Source of the DNA: Planctomycetota bacterium | GTDB lineage: Bacteria; Planctomycetota; Planctomycetia; Gemmatales; HRBIN36 | Assembly (NCBI GenBank): GCA_014584395.1 | Contig: JACTMY010000001.1 | Span: forward strand, 101,385 to 165,384 | Direction of reading: 5' to 3' | Length of the DNA: 64,000 nucleotides | Shown: piece by piece, positions 8,567 to 18,085 of the stretch | Numbering within the stretch: position 1 is the first letter of the stretch | How the letters are laid out: each line of letters begins with the position of its first letter | Notes under the pieces: model-generated | What the model was told of the DNA's origin: nothing | What the model saw: the letters and a program-made list of their open reading frames with translations, nothing else | Database searches by the model: none | Program-made: the position numbers and the translations under genes

Positions 8567-9916
8567 TTAATCGTCGTTATTCGTGGCACGTTCGATTTGC
8601 TGGATGGCGTTGCGGGCGCGCTGCCGCACGAGGGAATGTTCGTCATTCTCGGCTTGCCGCAAAGCTTCCAGGGCGTCGCGGGCTGAGCCGCCCATCATGC
8701 CCAAAGCGCGCGCGCAGGCCTGGCGCACGCTCGATTCCTTGTCTTTCAAACCCTCGATCAAATGGGGCAAGGCCGCGCGGGCATGCGGGCCGCACTCGCC
8801 CAAGGCGTAAGCCGCCTCCCGCCGCATCAACTCATTTTTGTCTTTCAAGGCTTCGACGAGAAGAGGCACGGCGCGTTCTCCCATGCGCGCAATGGCCTTT
8901 TTGGCGCTCTCGCGGATACCCGCCTCGGAGAATTGATTGATCAGGAAGCGGATCACCGGTTCGGAGTGGGAGGCGTTGATTTCCGCCAGCATGTAGATGA
9001 CCTGGCTGCGCGTGGCAAAGTCATATTGGTCGTCGTCCTTGATGATTTTCTGAATCATGTCCAGATGCTTGTCCGTCAAGGATCGGCCGATGCGCTGCAT
9101 GGTGGCCGTCGCCTGCGTCTTCACGGCGGCATCCCGCGATTTGACGTGGAGGAGCAGGGCCTTGAAGTCAGCTTCATCCTCGGCCAGTTTCCACAGGGCC
9201 GCGGATGCTTCCATCTGCACGAGCGGATCCTTGTCCTGACGAAAAGCCCGCAGGTCGGCCAGCAAGACTTCCGGCACCTGTCCGAATTCCCCCAGGGCGA
9301 AGATGGCGGCCTTGCGAACGTCCGGGTGGCGATCGCGCAAACTGTTACGAATGAGCGGCGCGGCCCCCGAGGCAGGCGGACCAAACCGGCCCAGGGAGAC
9401 GAGGGCCGTCTGGCGCACGAGGGGGTTGGCGTGCCGGAGTTGCTTTTGCAATTGGGCGATCAATTCGGGGGTCGGTTCCGCCAACGTGGCCAGGCCCACC
9501 ATGGCCGCCACGCGCAGATTGTCCTCCGCGTGATCGAGATGGGTCATGAGCTGCGGCACGGCCGCCTTGGCATGAGGCTTGCCGATCTTGGCGAGCGACA
9601 AGGTGGCGTTGACGCGAACCTCGACGTCGGCGTCTTGCAAGGCCTTGATTAAATCCTTGGCGGCTTCGGTCGCCGCCAGGTTGCCGAGCATGGCGGCCGC
9701 GCGGCGGCGCGCCGCCACGTCGTCGCTGCGGAGATCTTGGAGCGCCGTCACCAGGGGGTTTTCGGGAGGGGGGTCATCATCCTGCGCCTGGGCCCCGGCC
9801 AGCCCCGCACCGAGCCATAGCCACATCATCCCCATGATCCATCCCCGCCTCTGCCAATGACCTAGCGGCAGGTTTAGCCTGTGGCGGCTCGATTTGAAGG
9901 GGTGCTCCAGATGCAC
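8567..9916 (-). CDS. secreted HEAT-repeat (PBS-lyase-like) protein
   Basis: 449 residues. After a long N-region and a hydrophobic signal segment (MMWLWLGAGLAGAQAQ, about residues 29-45) the whole protein is made of roughly 30-residue HEAT/PBS-lyase repeats (for example VRVNATLSLAKIG, VRKAAIFALGEFG, RREAAYALGECG). These form an alpha-solenoid used for protein binding. The start is a GTG at 9916 with GAGGA 7 nt upstream; the ATGs at the signal segment have no ribosome site. Secreted HEAT solenoids are frequent in planctomycetes. The partner is unknown. Confidence 0.85.
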   Translation of the reverse strand: MHLEHPFKSSRHRLNLPLGHWQRRGWIMGMMWLWLGAGLAGAQAQDDDPPPENPLVTALQDLRSDDVAARRRAAAMLGNLAATEAAKDLIKALQDADVEVRVNATLSLAKIGKPHAKAAVPQLMTHLDHAEDNLRVAAMVGLATLAEPTPELIAQLQKQLRHANPLVRQTALVSLGRFGPPASGAAPLIRNSLRDRHPDVRKAAIFALGEFGQVPEVLLADLRAFRQDKDPLVQMEASAALWKLAEDEADFKALLLHVKSRDAAVKTQATATMQRIGRSLTDKHLDMIQKIIKDDDQYDFATRSQVIYMLAEINASHSEPVIRFLINQFSEAGIRESAKKAIARMGERAVPLLVEALKDKNELMRREAAYALGECGPHARAALPHLIEGLKDKESSVRQACARALGMMGGSARDALEALRQAENDEHSLVRQRARNAIQQIERATNNDD

Positions 9917-10002
9917 TTGCTTTTCCTCGTTGAAAGGGGTATCTCCTTCCCTCTTCTATCTACAGTTTACCGCAACTTCTTGCTGGACGAAGGGAGAAAA
10001 TC

Positions 10003-10584
10003 ATGATCTGGCTCGCGCTGCTCATCTTCCTGGCGGAGACGAGCGTGGTGACGCTGGATACCGTTCGGCTGATTTTTATCAGCCGAGGCTATCGCATCCT
10101 CTCCGCCGTGTTGGGACTGTTGGTCGTTTCCATCTGGCTGTTTGCCATCACGCAAATCATGCAAAACCTGCAAAGCCCCTATTGCTTCATCGCCTACGCC
10201 GCGGGGTATACGGGGGGGATTATCCTGGGCATGAGCATCGAGGAACGGCTCGCGCTCGGCTCGCAACTGGTCCGCATCATCACCAAGCAGGACGCCACGC
10301 AGCTCATTCAGCAATTGCGGCATTCCAAGTATGGCGTCACCAGCGTCGACGCCAAGGGAGCCTCGGGGCCGGTCCACGTCATCTTCACCATTGTGCCGCG
10401 CAAGCAGTTGGACCAGGTCATCGACATGATCCATCGCTTTGACGACAAATCGTTTTACACCATCGAGGACGTCCGCCGACGGCAAGGCGGCTTCTTCCCG
10501 CAAAGGCAGCATCGCCCCCTGGGGGTGCCCATTGACGGCCTGGCGTCGATCACGCCCATGAGCCAGGCCAGCAAGGCCGCTTGA
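10003..10584 (+). CDS. UPF0316 / DUF2179-type membrane protein
   Basis: 193 residues with three N-terminal membrane segments (about 1-20, 30-52, 60-80) and a soluble C-terminal domain (about 85-165; GVTSVDAKGASGPVHVIF and YTIEDVRR). This is the arrangement of the DUF5698 plus DUF2179 family (UPF0316), whose function is not established. AGGGAGA lies 6 nt before the ATG. A strong hairpin lies downstream, shared with the convergent gene at 10704. Confidence 0.8.
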   Translation: MIWLALLIFLAETSVVTLDTVRLIFISRGYRILSAVLGLLVVSIWLFAITQIMQNLQSPYCFIAYAAGYTGGIILGMSIEERLALGSQLVRIITKQDATQLIQQLRHSKYGVTSVDAKGASGPVHVIFTIVPRKQLDQVIDMIHRFDDKSFYTIEDVRRRQGGFFPQRQHRPLGVPIDGLASITPMSQASKAA

Positions 10585-10642
10585 GCCGCCTCACCTGGCT
10601 TGGAAGCGGCGTCGAACACACTGTCTAGTCGTGATACGCAAA

Positions 10643-10673
10643 CAGGGGAGTGGTCTTTGGGGCCACTCCCCTG
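10643..10673. terminator. hairpin between convergent genes, possible bidirectional terminator
   Basis: A perfect 11-bp stem (CAGGGGAGTGG / CCACTCCCCTG) with a 9-nt loop, between the stops of the convergent genes at 10584 and 10704. No proper T-tract follows on either strand, so intrinsic termination is likely but not certain. Confidence 0.6.
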
Positions 10674-10703
10674 AGGTTATTCTTGATGGCAAGCAGGAAC
10701 CGA

Positions 10704-11270
10704 TTATTTCTTCTTGCCATGCCCGGTGAGCAGCATGACGACCTTTTGCCCGGCCACCTCCGTCTCCATCTTCACCAAGCCGCCCACGGGAATTTCCTTC
10801 GACGTCCAGACCTTGCTCGTCGTTTCAAATTTCTGACCCGCGGCGTCCACCGAGATTTTCATTTTCACCCACTGGCAAGGGTAAAATTGGTTGTCGATCT
10901 TCACCGTTTCCGTGCCTTCATCGATCTTCTCGGCCTTGTTGTTGCCGCCCATCTGCTGAATTGACGTGGCAGGATCATACGGCTGATCGAGCCGCACCTT
11001 GATTTCGCGGGCCGGCAGCTTCATATTGCCCGACTGCGTCTCGATGGCGATGGTCACTTCCTTGTCATCCTTGGCCTTGACGATCTGTTTCAGCGTCGTG
11101 CTGACTTTCTGACCATTTGGAAGCTGGACCTCGGATTTGTACGAAACCCAATCTCCCACTTCGGAACGTTTATAGGGATTGTCATCGGCCCGAAGCGCTT
11201 GAGCGTAACCACTCGCGAGTAGAAGCGTCAGACACATCAACCAAAGGGCGCGGGGCAATTTCGTAACCAT
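10704..11270 (-). CDS. hypothetical secreted protein
   Basis: 188 residues, not recognised. The ATG at 11270 has AAAGGAAG 5 nt upstream and opens a clear signal peptide (MVTKLPRALWLMCLTLLLAS, cleavage near ALRADD). The mature part is beta-rich and Lys-rich (GDWVSYKSEVQLPNGQKVS and similar) and ends GHGKKK, consistent with a small periplasmic beta-domain. It lies 40 bp downstream of nuoB on the same strand and could be read through from the nuoAB promoter, though it has no obvious complex I role. Confidence 0.7.
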   Translation of the reverse strand: MVTKLPRALWLMCLTLLLASGYAQALRADDNPYKRSEVGDWVSYKSEVQLPNGQKVSTTLKQIVKAKDDKEVTIAIETQSGNMKLPAREIKVRLDQPYDPATSIQQMGGNNKAEKIDEGTETVKIDNQFYPCQWVKMKISVDAAGQKFETTSKVWTSKEIPVGGLVKMETEVAGQKVVMLLTGHGKKK

Positions 11271-11310
11271 GCGAACTTCCTTTATCCAATGCCAATGTTG
11301 AAAGGGAATT

Positions 11311-11973
11311 TCACGACGATCCTCGCGGATGGGGATCGATGAGTGTGAGTTGCGTGCGGATGCCGCGCTCGCCATAGGCGGCGCCGGTTGCGCCGGACCA
11401 CGCCGGAAAGGCTGTCGTGTAATCGCCAGGCGCGACGATCGCGTCTTTCGGATCCTGGATGAGATTGACTGGTCCCGTGGGCTGCGTGCGCTGGGCAAAC
11501 TCCGTGCTCTTCAAAGTGCCGGTCTTCTTGATCAATTGCTGAATATCGATGACCGCCTGGATCAACTGTTCGGGCCGGGGCGGACACCCGGGTACATAAA
11601 CGTCCACGGGGATGAACCGATCCACCCCTTGAACCACAGCATAGGTGTCGAACACGCCGCCGCTGGAGGCGCAGGCTCCCATCGAGATGCACCATTTCGG
11701 CTCGGGCATCTGCAGCCAAATACGCTGCAGAACGGGAAGCATCTTCATCACCACGCGCCCCGCCACGATCATCAAGTCGCATTGCCGCGGCGAAAAGCGC
11801 ATCACCTCCGAGCCGAAGCGGGCAATATCGAACCGCGACGCGCCCGTCGCCATCAGTTCGATCCCGCAACAGGCCGTGGCGAACGGCATCGGCCATAAGC
11901 TGTTGGATCGCACCCAGTTGGCCAATTTGTCCAGATTCGCGAGGAAGACGTTTTCCGGTAAACCCACGGCCAT
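11311..11973 (-). CDS. nuoB: NADH-quinone oxidoreductase subunit B
   Basis: 220 residues. NuoB carries the terminal [4Fe-4S] cluster N2 of complex I, which passes electrons to quinone. The four ligand cysteines are visible in [13 protein letters not shown] and VPGCPPRPE. The first residues are [15 protein letters not shown], typical of the family, with a C-terminal extension past about residue 160 that is longer than in E. coli. The ATG at 11973 has GGAG 7 nt upstream. It lies 74 bp downstream of nuoA and forms nuoAB, separated from the other nuo genes and opposite to them in direction. Confidence 0.96.
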   Translation of the reverse strand: MAVGLPENVFLANLDKLANWVRSNSLWPMPFATACCGIELMATGASRFDIARFGSEVMRFSPRQCDLMIVAGRVVMKMLPVLQRIWLQMPEPKWCISMGACASSGGVFDTYAVVQGVDRFIPVDVYVPGCPPRPEQLIQAVIDIQQLIKKTGTLKSTEFAQRTQPTGPVNLIQDPKDAIVAPGDYTTAFPAWSGATGAAYGERGIRTQLTLIDPHPRGSS

Positions 11974-12047
11974 GGTCAAACTCCAACTTGTAATCGAAAC
12001 CTCTGCCCGGTCAGGTGGTCAAAAAGGCGTGATTGGACATGAAGCGC

Positions 12048-12434
12048 TTAGCGCCACTTAAATCCGCCCTTGCGCCATTCGTAGACGTAACCGATGGTGA
12101 GCAGGGCTAAAAACAGCAACACCCCCCAAAAGGCCGGCCCCCGAAATACTTCAGGCAGCCCGCCCGCCTGGTACGCCGAGACCGCCCACGGATAGAGGAA
12201 GAGCAACTCGATTTCGAAAATCAAAAAGAGGATCGCGATGAGGTAGAACTTCACGTCGAAGTGTTGGCGGGCGTCGCCGATCGGGTCCATGCCCGACTCA
12301 TAGGGCATGTCTTTTACCTGCGTCGGTTTTTTGGGAGCGATCCAATGCGAGATGCCCAGGCTCGCGCCGGCAAAGCCGACAACGACGATGAAATAAACCA
12401 GGATCGGCAAAAACGACTGCATTTCCGAATCCAT
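12048..12434 (-). CDS. nuoA: NADH-quinone oxidoreductase subunit A
   Basis: 128 residues with the three membrane helices of NuoA (about 9-30, 63-85, 97-117). The conserved loop between helices 1 and 2 has the MPYESGMDPIGDAR motif, and helix 2 contains the acidic FEIELLFLYPW motif. NuoA contributes to the quinone-site/membrane-arm junction of complex I. A promoter (TTGCCC, 16 nt, TATGAT) lies about 50 bp upstream on the minus strand. Confidence 0.96.
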   Translation of the reverse strand: MDSEMQSFLPILVYFIVVVGFAGASLGISHWIAPKKPTQVKDMPYESGMDPIGDARQHFDVKFYLIAILFLIFEIELLFLYPWAVSAYQAGGLPEVFRGPAFWGVLLFLALLTIGYVYEWRKGGFKWR

Positions 12435-12484
12435 GCGCTCTTCTCTCTGGCACCAACGGGATGAAGCCCAGAATGTTCCTTGAT

Positions 12485-12512
12485 ATCATACTTGAGGAAA
12501 TGGCTGGGGCAA
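12485..12512 (-). promoter_or_regulatory. sigma70-type promoter of nuoAB
   Basis: Reading the minus strand: -35 TTGCCC (12512-12507), a 16-nt spacer, and -10 TATGAT (12490-12485). Transcription would start about 40 nt before the nuoA ATG. Confidence 0.55.
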
Positions 12513-12599
12513 ATCAAACCAGCCGGGTCCCGCGCCGCGCCGCCGCCGCCCCGGAGCCTCGCCCCGGCGGCACGCTTCCTCTTGCAGAAAGGCCGGTCG

Positions 12600-13022
12600 A
12601 TGAAAGCCCACACCCAGTATCTGACCCTGAACGTTCCGTCGAAGATGGCTTTTATCAACATCACGCCCCAGGTGGAGGAAGCCGTGCGCGACAGCGGCGT
12701 GCAGGAAGGGATGGTCCTGGTCAACACCATGCACATCACCGCCAGCGTCTTCATCAACGATGATGAGCGCGGCTTGCATCATGATTTCGGCGTCTGGCTT
12801 GAAAAACTGGCCCCGTTCAACCCCGATCCCAACGTCTACCATCACAACCGCACGGGAGAGGACAACGCTGACGCCCACCTGAAGCGGCAGATCATGGGCC
12901 GCGAGGTCGTCGTGGCCATCACTCGAGGGAAGCTGGACTTTGGTCCCTGGGAGCAGATTTTTTATGGCGAATTCGACGGTCACCGCCCCAAACGGATTTT
13001 GCTCAAAATCCTGGGAGAATAG
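12600..13022 (+). CDS. YjbQ/UPF0047 family protein
   Basis: 140 residues, full length for the family. The characteristic pattern is present: [27 protein letters not shown], then [22 protein letters not shown]. coli YjbQ has a weak thiamine-phosphate-synthase-like activity, and the true role of the family is not settled. The ATG at 12600 with AGAAAGG 7 nt upstream is preferred over an in-frame ATG at 12480, which would overlap the nuoAB promoter. Confidence 0.88.
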   Translation: MKAHTQYLTLNVPSKMAFINITPQVEEAVRDSGVQEGMVLVNTMHITASVFINDDERGLHHDFGVWLEKLAPFNPDPNVYHHNRTGEDNADAHLKRQIMGREVVVAITRGKLDFGPWEQIFYGEFDGHRPKRILLKILGE

Positions 13023-13195
13023 ACCGCCGCAACCGGGCGATGAGCGAGGATTCCGTTATTTTTGCTGGAATGGGTAGAAAGCGTGTCATCAGCATGGTAG
13101 ATTAAAGATGGTTTATTCCATGGAAAGGGATGCACCTTTCCCGTTTATCGAGGGGACCCCTCTCGACTTTTATTTATTTGGCTTCGAGGTGAGTC

Positions 13196-14236
13196 ATGCG
13201 GAAAAACACCCGTCGGCAGGCATTCACGCTGATCGAAGTGCTCGTCGTGATTGCCATCATTGTCTTGCTCATTGCACTGCTGCTCCCAGCCGTGCAAAAA
13301 GTCCGTGAAGCGATGAACGTCGCCAGTTGCGCCCATCGTTTGCGGCAAATCGGCGTCGGCATCACCGGCTTTCACAACGACAAGGGCGCCCTGCCCCCTG
13401 GCGGTGTGAACGGCGGCTTTGCCAAGCTCAACATCCCGCAAACCACGCCCACGGTTTTGCATGGCTGGGGAACCTTCATCCTGCCCTACATCGACCAACA
13501 AACCCTTTACACCCAATATCGCCGCGACCTGGATTACCGCCATCCGATCAATAACCCCGTGGTCACCACGCACATTCAAGTGTTCACTTGCCCCAGCGTG
13601 GAGCCGGCGCATCGGATCGACCGCTTCACCAGCGGCGGCTTTACGAACCATGAAACCTCGGCTTCCGATTTCTCGGTGATCCAAGGGGTCAACCGGGCGG
13701 TGGCCATCGCCCTGGGTATTCCGGTGCCCGCCATCATTCCGCCGCAACCCGCGACCATGCCCGCCCCCGGAGTCATGCTGCAAGTCGGGTACGGCAACAC
13801 GTTCACCCGGTTCAACCAACTGGTCAAGATGTCCGAAATCGAGGACGGTGCTTCCAACACGATGGTCATTGCGGAAAGCTCGGGCCGGCCCAACCTCTAC
13901 CAAATGCGGCATGAGTTCCTCAAGGACAGCGGCGTGACCAGCGTCGGCGGCGCCGGCTGGGCCGACTATTCCAACGTCATGGTGATCGACGGCGTGCTGC
14001 CCACGGCGACGCCCTGGATGTTCCCGGGCGGCATCGTGTTTCCGAATGACAACACCGGCCGCCCCGTCAACATCACCAACCGCGGCGAAATCTATGCCTT
14101 CCACTCGGCGGGCGCCAACGTCCTCTTCGCGGATGGTTCCGTGCGCCTGATCAGCACGCGAGCCAGCCTCTACGTCGTCTGCGCCCTGGCCACGCGCAAT
14201 GGCAGCGAACGCATCAGCCTGACGGATTTGGATTAA
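13196..14236 (+). CDS. DUF1559 protein with prepilin-type N-terminus
   Basis: 346 residues. A type IV prepilin-like leader (RQAFTLIEVLVVIAII, residues about 4-28) is followed by a helix and the large DUF1559 domain, ending in the usual block FHSAGANVLFADGSVRLI (about 300-325). This family is greatly expanded in planctomycetes and is thought to make pseudopilin-like surface or periplasmic structures. GAGGTGA lies 5 nt before the ATG. The gene ends in a strong intrinsic terminator. Confidence 0.95.
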   Translation: MRKNTRRQAFTLIEVLVVIAIIVLLIALLLPAVQKVREAMNVASCAHRLRQIGVGITGFHNDKGALPPGGVNGGFAKLNIPQTTPTVLHGWGTFILPYIDQQTLYTQYRRDLDYRHPINNPVVTTHIQVFTCPSVEPAHRIDRFTSGGFTNHETSASDFSVIQGVNRAVAIALGIPVPAIIPPQPATMPAPGVMLQVGYGNTFTRFNQLVKMSEIEDGASNTMVIAESSGRPNLYQMRHEFLKDSGVTSVGGAGWADYSNVMVIDGVLPTATPWMFPGGIVFPNDNTGRPVNITNRGEIYAFHSAGANVLFADGSVRLISTRASLYVVCALATRNGSERISLTDLD

Positions 14237-14271
14237 TTTGCAGACCGCTTGGTTGAGCAACACGATCAAAC

Positions 14272-14301
14272 CCACGGAGCGATTCGCTCCGTGGTTTTTT
14301 T
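14272..14301 (+). terminator. intrinsic terminator of the DUF1559 gene
   Basis: A 10-bp perfect GC-rich stem (CCACGGAGCG / CGCTCCGTGG) with a 3-nt loop, followed directly by seven T residues, 35 bp after the stop codon. Confidence 0.9.
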
Positions 14302-14313
14302 GTGCGCTGAAGC

Positions 14314-15111
14314 TTACTTGCGAAAGTCCGGCATGCGGCCCGAAATGACGTCCTGCTCCCAGGCTTCCAGCATGGGCCAATGGGTGGCGCAGGTGCCGAA
14401 GTCCGCCATGGTTTGATATTGCGTCAAGCGCTCGATGGTCTTTTGCAGGAGCGCGTTGTCCCTGCGAAACGCCGGACCGTGGCTGGGCAGCAGGAACTCC
14501 GCATCATCGGCCTTGATCCGCTCCAGGGAGCGGATGTAGTCGGGGATGCTCGAGCCATGATGGGCATCGATGACGCCCACGCTGCCGTCCTTGAAAATGT
14601 TGTCGCCGCAGAAGAGGAGCTTGCCCATCTTGAAGGAAAGCTGGCCGGTGGTGTGGCCGGGGGTGTACCAGACGTGCAGTTTGCGGGGTCCGATGTCGAT
14701 GACGTCCCCTTCATTGAGGAGCACGTCCACCTTGCACGGCGGCATGGGCAGATGGATGTCCTGGGCGTCGATGCGGGCGAAGGTGAGGATTTCGTCGCCG
14801 GTTTCGATGGGCTTCTGCGCCTGGGGATGCGCCGCGACCTTGGTTTTCAAGAATTCCTGGGCGCGGGCCAGCCCTTGCACATGGTCGGCGTCGGCATGGG
14901 TGGCGATGAGCATCTTGCACTTGGAAAGGCTGAAATCCATGCGCCGAATCAGATCGATGATCTCATCCACGGCGTCGAGGTAGCCAATGTCGATGAGGGC
15001 ATATTCGTCGCCGCCGTCGATGAGGTAGACATTGACACCCAGGCGATGGCCGGCCTGGTAGTTCAATTCGATGACGCCTTCATCCGGAAAAAGGTATTTG
15101 CGCTTGAGCAT
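14314..15111 (-). CDS. metallo-beta-lactamase-fold hydrolase
   Basis: 265 residues. Metal-binding motifs of the MBL fold are in order: THADADH (about 71-77), TPGHTTG (about 150), CGDN (about 168) and SHGP (about 209). No signal peptide, so cytoplasmic. The family includes glyoxalase II-like hydrolases, lactonases and persulfide dioxygenases, and the substrate cannot be assigned here. It sits between the two halves of the nuo genes, divergent from nuoC. Confidence 0.85.
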   Translation of the reverse strand: MLKRKYLFPDEGVIELNYQAGHRLGVNVYLIDGGDEYALIDIGYLDAVDEIIDLIRRMDFSLSKCKMLIATHADADHVQGLARAQEFLKTKVAAHPQAQKPIETGDEILTFARIDAQDIHLPMPPCKVDVLLNEGDVIDIGPRKLHVWYTPGHTTGQLSFKMGKLLFCGDNIFKDGSVGVIDAHHGSSIPDYIRSLERIKADDAEFLLPSHGPAFRRDNALLQKTIERLTQYQTMADFGTCATHWPMLEAWEQDVISGRMPDFRK

Positions 15112-15354
15112 GTTGGCAGCAACCCCTCGCTCGCCGCGATGGCCTGGCTTGGTGCGTTTTTTTCATCGTAGAGAACGATGGACCATGATGCAAGCACATG
15201 CCGGGCAAGAGACTGCACCGGCATGGCGGATCGGTTCGGCTGCTTTCCCCGCCATGCTTGCCAAAGGCTCACTCGCCCTTTCGGGAGCCAACGCATAAAA
15301 AGACAGCATGAACCGATGATCCGCTTTGGGGTCGGACTGAGAGGAAATGACCGC

Positions 15355-15858
15355 ATGGACCATGAAACCCTGATGCGTTTTTTCGCCGAGCGCTTTGGCG
15401 CGGAGTGCTTTCAAACGAATGCTTTCCGAGACAATCGCCGGCTCATCCTCCCCGCCGCCCAAAGCCACGACATGCTCGCCTGGCTCAAGGAAGTGGGCCG
15501 GTTCGACATGCTGGTCGATCTCACCGCTGTAGATTATTTGCATTATCCCAATGCCAAGGATCGCTTCGGCGTCGTCTATAGCCTCTTGAACACGACCTCG
15601 GGCGAACGGCTCTACGTCAAGGTGTTTCTCAATGAACCGGACCTGACCCTGCATTCGGTCTATGACCTGTGGCGCGGGGCGGATTGGATGGAGAGGGAAG
15701 TGTTTGACATGTACGGCATCCACTTCAAAGGTCATCCCGACTTGCGGCGGCTGCTCATGCCGGAAGCCTTCACGGAATATCCCCTGCGGAAGGACTATCC
15801 CTTGCGCGGCCGCGGCGAACGGCACAACTTCCCCACGATTACCCGAGCGGAGAGTTGA
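15355..15858 (+). CDS. nuoC: NADH-quinone oxidoreductase subunit C
   Basis: 167 residues, the separate (non-fused) NuoC form. It belongs to the peripheral arm of complex I. The family motif from about residue 102 is clear ([20 protein letters not shown], then [12 protein letters not shown]), and the C-terminus carries [15 protein letters not shown]. The ATG at 15355 has GAGGAA 8 nt upstream, which rules out the upstream in-frame ATGs. It is the first gene of a plus-strand nuo group; the next gene starts 5 bp after its stop. Confidence 0.94.
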   Translation: MDHETLMRFFAERFGAECFQTNAFRDNRRLILPAAQSHDMLAWLKEVGRFDMLVDLTAVDYLHYPNAKDRFGVVYSLLNTTSGERLYVKVFLNEPDLTLHSVYDLWRGADWMEREVFDMYGIHFKGHPDLRRLLMPEAFTEYPLRKDYPLRGRGERHNFPTITRAES

Positions 15859-15863
15859 TCGCC

Positions 15864-16727
15864 ATGAGCATCCCCGCCGTTCCTTCGACGGATTCCCCCC
15901 TGCCCGCCAACGATGCCTTGAGCACCGGCCAGAAGTTGTTTTTCGGCTTCTTGGCCGTCGTCGCCGCGGGGTTGGGGGTTTGGCTGGCCTGGCGCAGCGT
16001 GCATACCCGTCTGCCCGAACTGCCAACGATGTTGCAACCAACACAACCCGACGTCGCCGGCCAGGCCAAGCAGTACGTCCGCGAACGCAAGACCGAGCCG
16101 CTGAAAGGCCCCCTGGAAGCGATCCTGGCCCATCCGCACGACTATTTCGTCAAATCCAAGGCTCACCTGTATCTCGGCAAGCCGGTGCCGCGCTTCGAGT
16201 TGATGGACCACCTGGGCCGCCTCCAGAAGCTGGACGACTTTCTGCAAAAAGGCCCTGTGGTTTTGGTCTTTTACTACGGTTACCATTGTGATCACTGCGT
16301 GTCCCAGCTTTTCGATTTGAGCGAGGACATCGCCTACTTCCACCAGCTTGGAGCGGAGGTCATTGCCGTCAGCGCCGATGAGCCTGAGTTGACGCGGGAG
16401 CGATACGCCAAGCATGGGCCGATTGCATTCCCCGTGCTGTCCGATCCGAAGAATCAGGTGGCGGAAAAGTATGGCACCTACATTGCACCCCGGCAAAACC
16501 TGGCGGAGTTTCTCTTTCACGGCACCTTCATCATCGACCGCCAGGGCAAAATGATCTGGGCGGACTATGGCGATGAACCGTTCATGGGCAATAAAACCTT
16601 GCTGTATGAGTTGGCGCGGATCGAAGGGAAGCTGCCGCCAGGACTGGAGTTGAAGGAACCGGCCACCACGGCCCCGCCACCCGCGGGTACGGCGCCGACC
16701 TTGTCCGAATCCAAACCACCCCAGTAA
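15864..16727 (+). CDS. membrane-anchored redoxin (AhpC/TSA-like) embedded in the nuo genes
   Basis: 287 residues. One N-terminal membrane segment (about 27-47) is followed by a thioredoxin-fold peroxiredoxin-like domain (about 105-255). Its active-site region reads YGYHCDHCVSQL, a CxxC pair in the peroxidatic position. A Pro/Thr-rich tail follows. The ATG has GGAGAG 9 nt upstream and lies 5 bp after the nuoC stop, with nuoD 50 bp further on, so it is almost certainly co-transcribed with complex I genes. It may reduce disulfides or peroxides at the membrane; this is inference from domain and context. Confidence 0.8.
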   Translation: MSIPAVPSTDSPLPANDALSTGQKLFFGFLAVVAAGLGVWLAWRSVHTRLPELPTMLQPTQPDVAGQAKQYVRERKTEPLKGPLEAILAHPHDYFVKSKAHLYLGKPVPRFELMDHLGRLQKLDDFLQKGPVVLVFYYGYHCDHCVSQLFDLSEDIAYFHQLGAEVIAVSADEPELTRERYAKHGPIAFPVLSDPKNQVAEKYGTYIAPRQNLAEFLFHGTFIIDRQGKMIWADYGDEPFMGNKTLLYELARIEGKLPPGLELKEPATTAPPPAGTAPTLSESKPPQ

Positions 16728-16777
16728 ACCGGCGGCGTTCAGCCAGCGCGCCGCCCCAAAAGGACCGAGGATCATCC

Positions 16778-17998
16778 ATGCCGCTTGAACTGGTGGATGC
16801 CTACACGGCTCAGGGAGCCGAAAAAGAGTTTCTCTGGACGCTCAACTTCGGCCCGCAGCATCCAGCCACGCATACGACGCTGCGCTTGATCCTGACCCTC
16901 GACGGCGAGACGGTCGTCAAAGCGGTGCCGGACATCGGCTACCTGCACTCCGGCTTTGAAAAGTTGGGGGAGGACCTCAATTTCAATCAGTACGTCACCG
17001 TCGTCGATCGCATGAATTACATTTCGCCGATGGCCAACGAGATCGCCTGGCACCACGTCGTCGAAAAACTGCTCGGCATCGAGCTGACCCCCAGGGCCAA
17101 GTACATTCGCACCATCTTTGCTGAACTGATGCGGATTCAGGACCACTTGCTCAACGTCGGCACCGCCGCCTTGGACCTGGGCGCGTTCACGGCGTTTCTC
17201 TACGCCTTCAATCAGCGTGAATTGATCTACGACATCTGCGAGGAGGCTTCGGGGCAGCGCTTCCACCCCAGCTACACGCGCGTCGGCGGACTGTTTTACG
17301 ACGTGACCGATGCCTGGATCGAAAAGGTGCGCTCCTTCTGCCGCGGCTTCCCCAAGGCCCATGGCGACGTGGCGCGGCTGCTCAACCGCAACCGCATCTT
17401 CGTCGAGCGGATGAAGGGCGTGGGCGTTCTGACCCGGGAAGACGCCGTCAACTTCAGTTGCACCGGACCCATTGCCCGGGCCAGCGGCGTGCAGCGCGAT
17501 CTCCGCAAGGATGAACCGTATCTAGCTTACCCCGAGCTGGATTTTCAGGTCGTCTGCGCCACGGGCGGCGATTGCTACGCCCGCTACCTGGTCCGCATGG
17601 AAGAGCTGCTCGAAAGCCTCAAGATCGTCCACCAGGCCATCGAAAATCTGCCCTCAGGCCCCATCAACGTGGACGTCGAGGGCAAGGTCGTCATGCCCAA
17701 CAAGGAAGCCACCTGGCGGAGCATCGAGGGGCTGATCCAGCACTTCGAACTGGTCATGACCAACCGCGGCTTCAAGGCCCCGGTGGATGAAGTGTACGGG
17801 GCCAACGAAACGGCCAACGGCGAACTGGGCTTCTACATCGTCTCGGACGGCTCGGAGCGGTCGTATCGCTGCCGCACCCGTCCGCCCTCGCTCATTCATT
17901 TTGCCGTGTTCCCGCACCTGGTCGTCGGGCATCAGCTCAGCGACGTGGTGGCGATCCTGGGGAGCCTCAACATCATTGCCGCGGAACTCGACCGCTGA
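16778..17998 (+). CDS. nuoD: NADH-quinone oxidoreductase subunit D
   Basis: 406 residues, standard length. NuoD, with NuoB, forms the quinone-binding site of complex I. Typical motifs are NFGPQHPATHTTLRL near residue 28, GYLHSGFEKLGE (about 56) and MNYISPMANE (about 76). Also present are the conserved FDVTDAW-like region, GVGVLTREDA and the C-terminal SDVVAILGSLNIIAAELDR. The ATG has GAGGA 6 nt upstream. It lies downstream of nuoC and the redoxin gene. Confidence 0.97.
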   Translation: MPLELVDAYTAQGAEKEFLWTLNFGPQHPATHTTLRLILTLDGETVVKAVPDIGYLHSGFEKLGEDLNFNQYVTVVDRMNYISPMANEIAWHHVVEKLLGIELTPRAKYIRTIFAELMRIQDHLLNVGTAALDLGAFTAFLYAFNQRELIYDICEEASGQRFHPSYTRVGGLFYDVTDAWIEKVRSFCRGFPKAHGDVARLLNRNRIFVERMKGVGVLTREDAVNFSCTGPIARASGVQRDLRKDEPYLAYPELDFQVVCATGGDCYARYLVRMEELLESLKIVHQAIENLPSGPINVDVEGKVVMPNKEATWRSIEGLIQHFELVMTNRGFKAPVDEVYGANETANGELGFYIVSDGSERSYRCRTRPPSLIHFAVFPHLVVGHQLSDVVAILGSLNIIAAELDR

Positions 17999-18085
17999 CG
18001 GCGCTGGTGCCGTTCGCGGAGGAAACGTTTGGCTTGCACGGCCGCCCGCCCAAGAGCCAACGCTTGTGAGAAAGGCGATTCGTCC

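Noticed and set aside
12480..12599. Upstream in-frame ATG (12480) for the YjbQ gene
   Set aside because: It overlaps the nuoAB promoter, encodes a Pro/Arg-rich stretch not found in the family, and lacks a ribosome site.
13098..13103. TAGATT as a promoter -10 for the DUF1559 gene
   Set aside because: No acceptable -35 at 16-18 bp; the match could be chance.
16731..16755. GGCGGCG/CGCCGCC hairpin between the redoxin gene and nuoD
   Set aside because: The arms are short, the loop is GC-rich and of 11 nt, and no T-tract follows. It is more likely base-composition noise than a terminator inside an operon.
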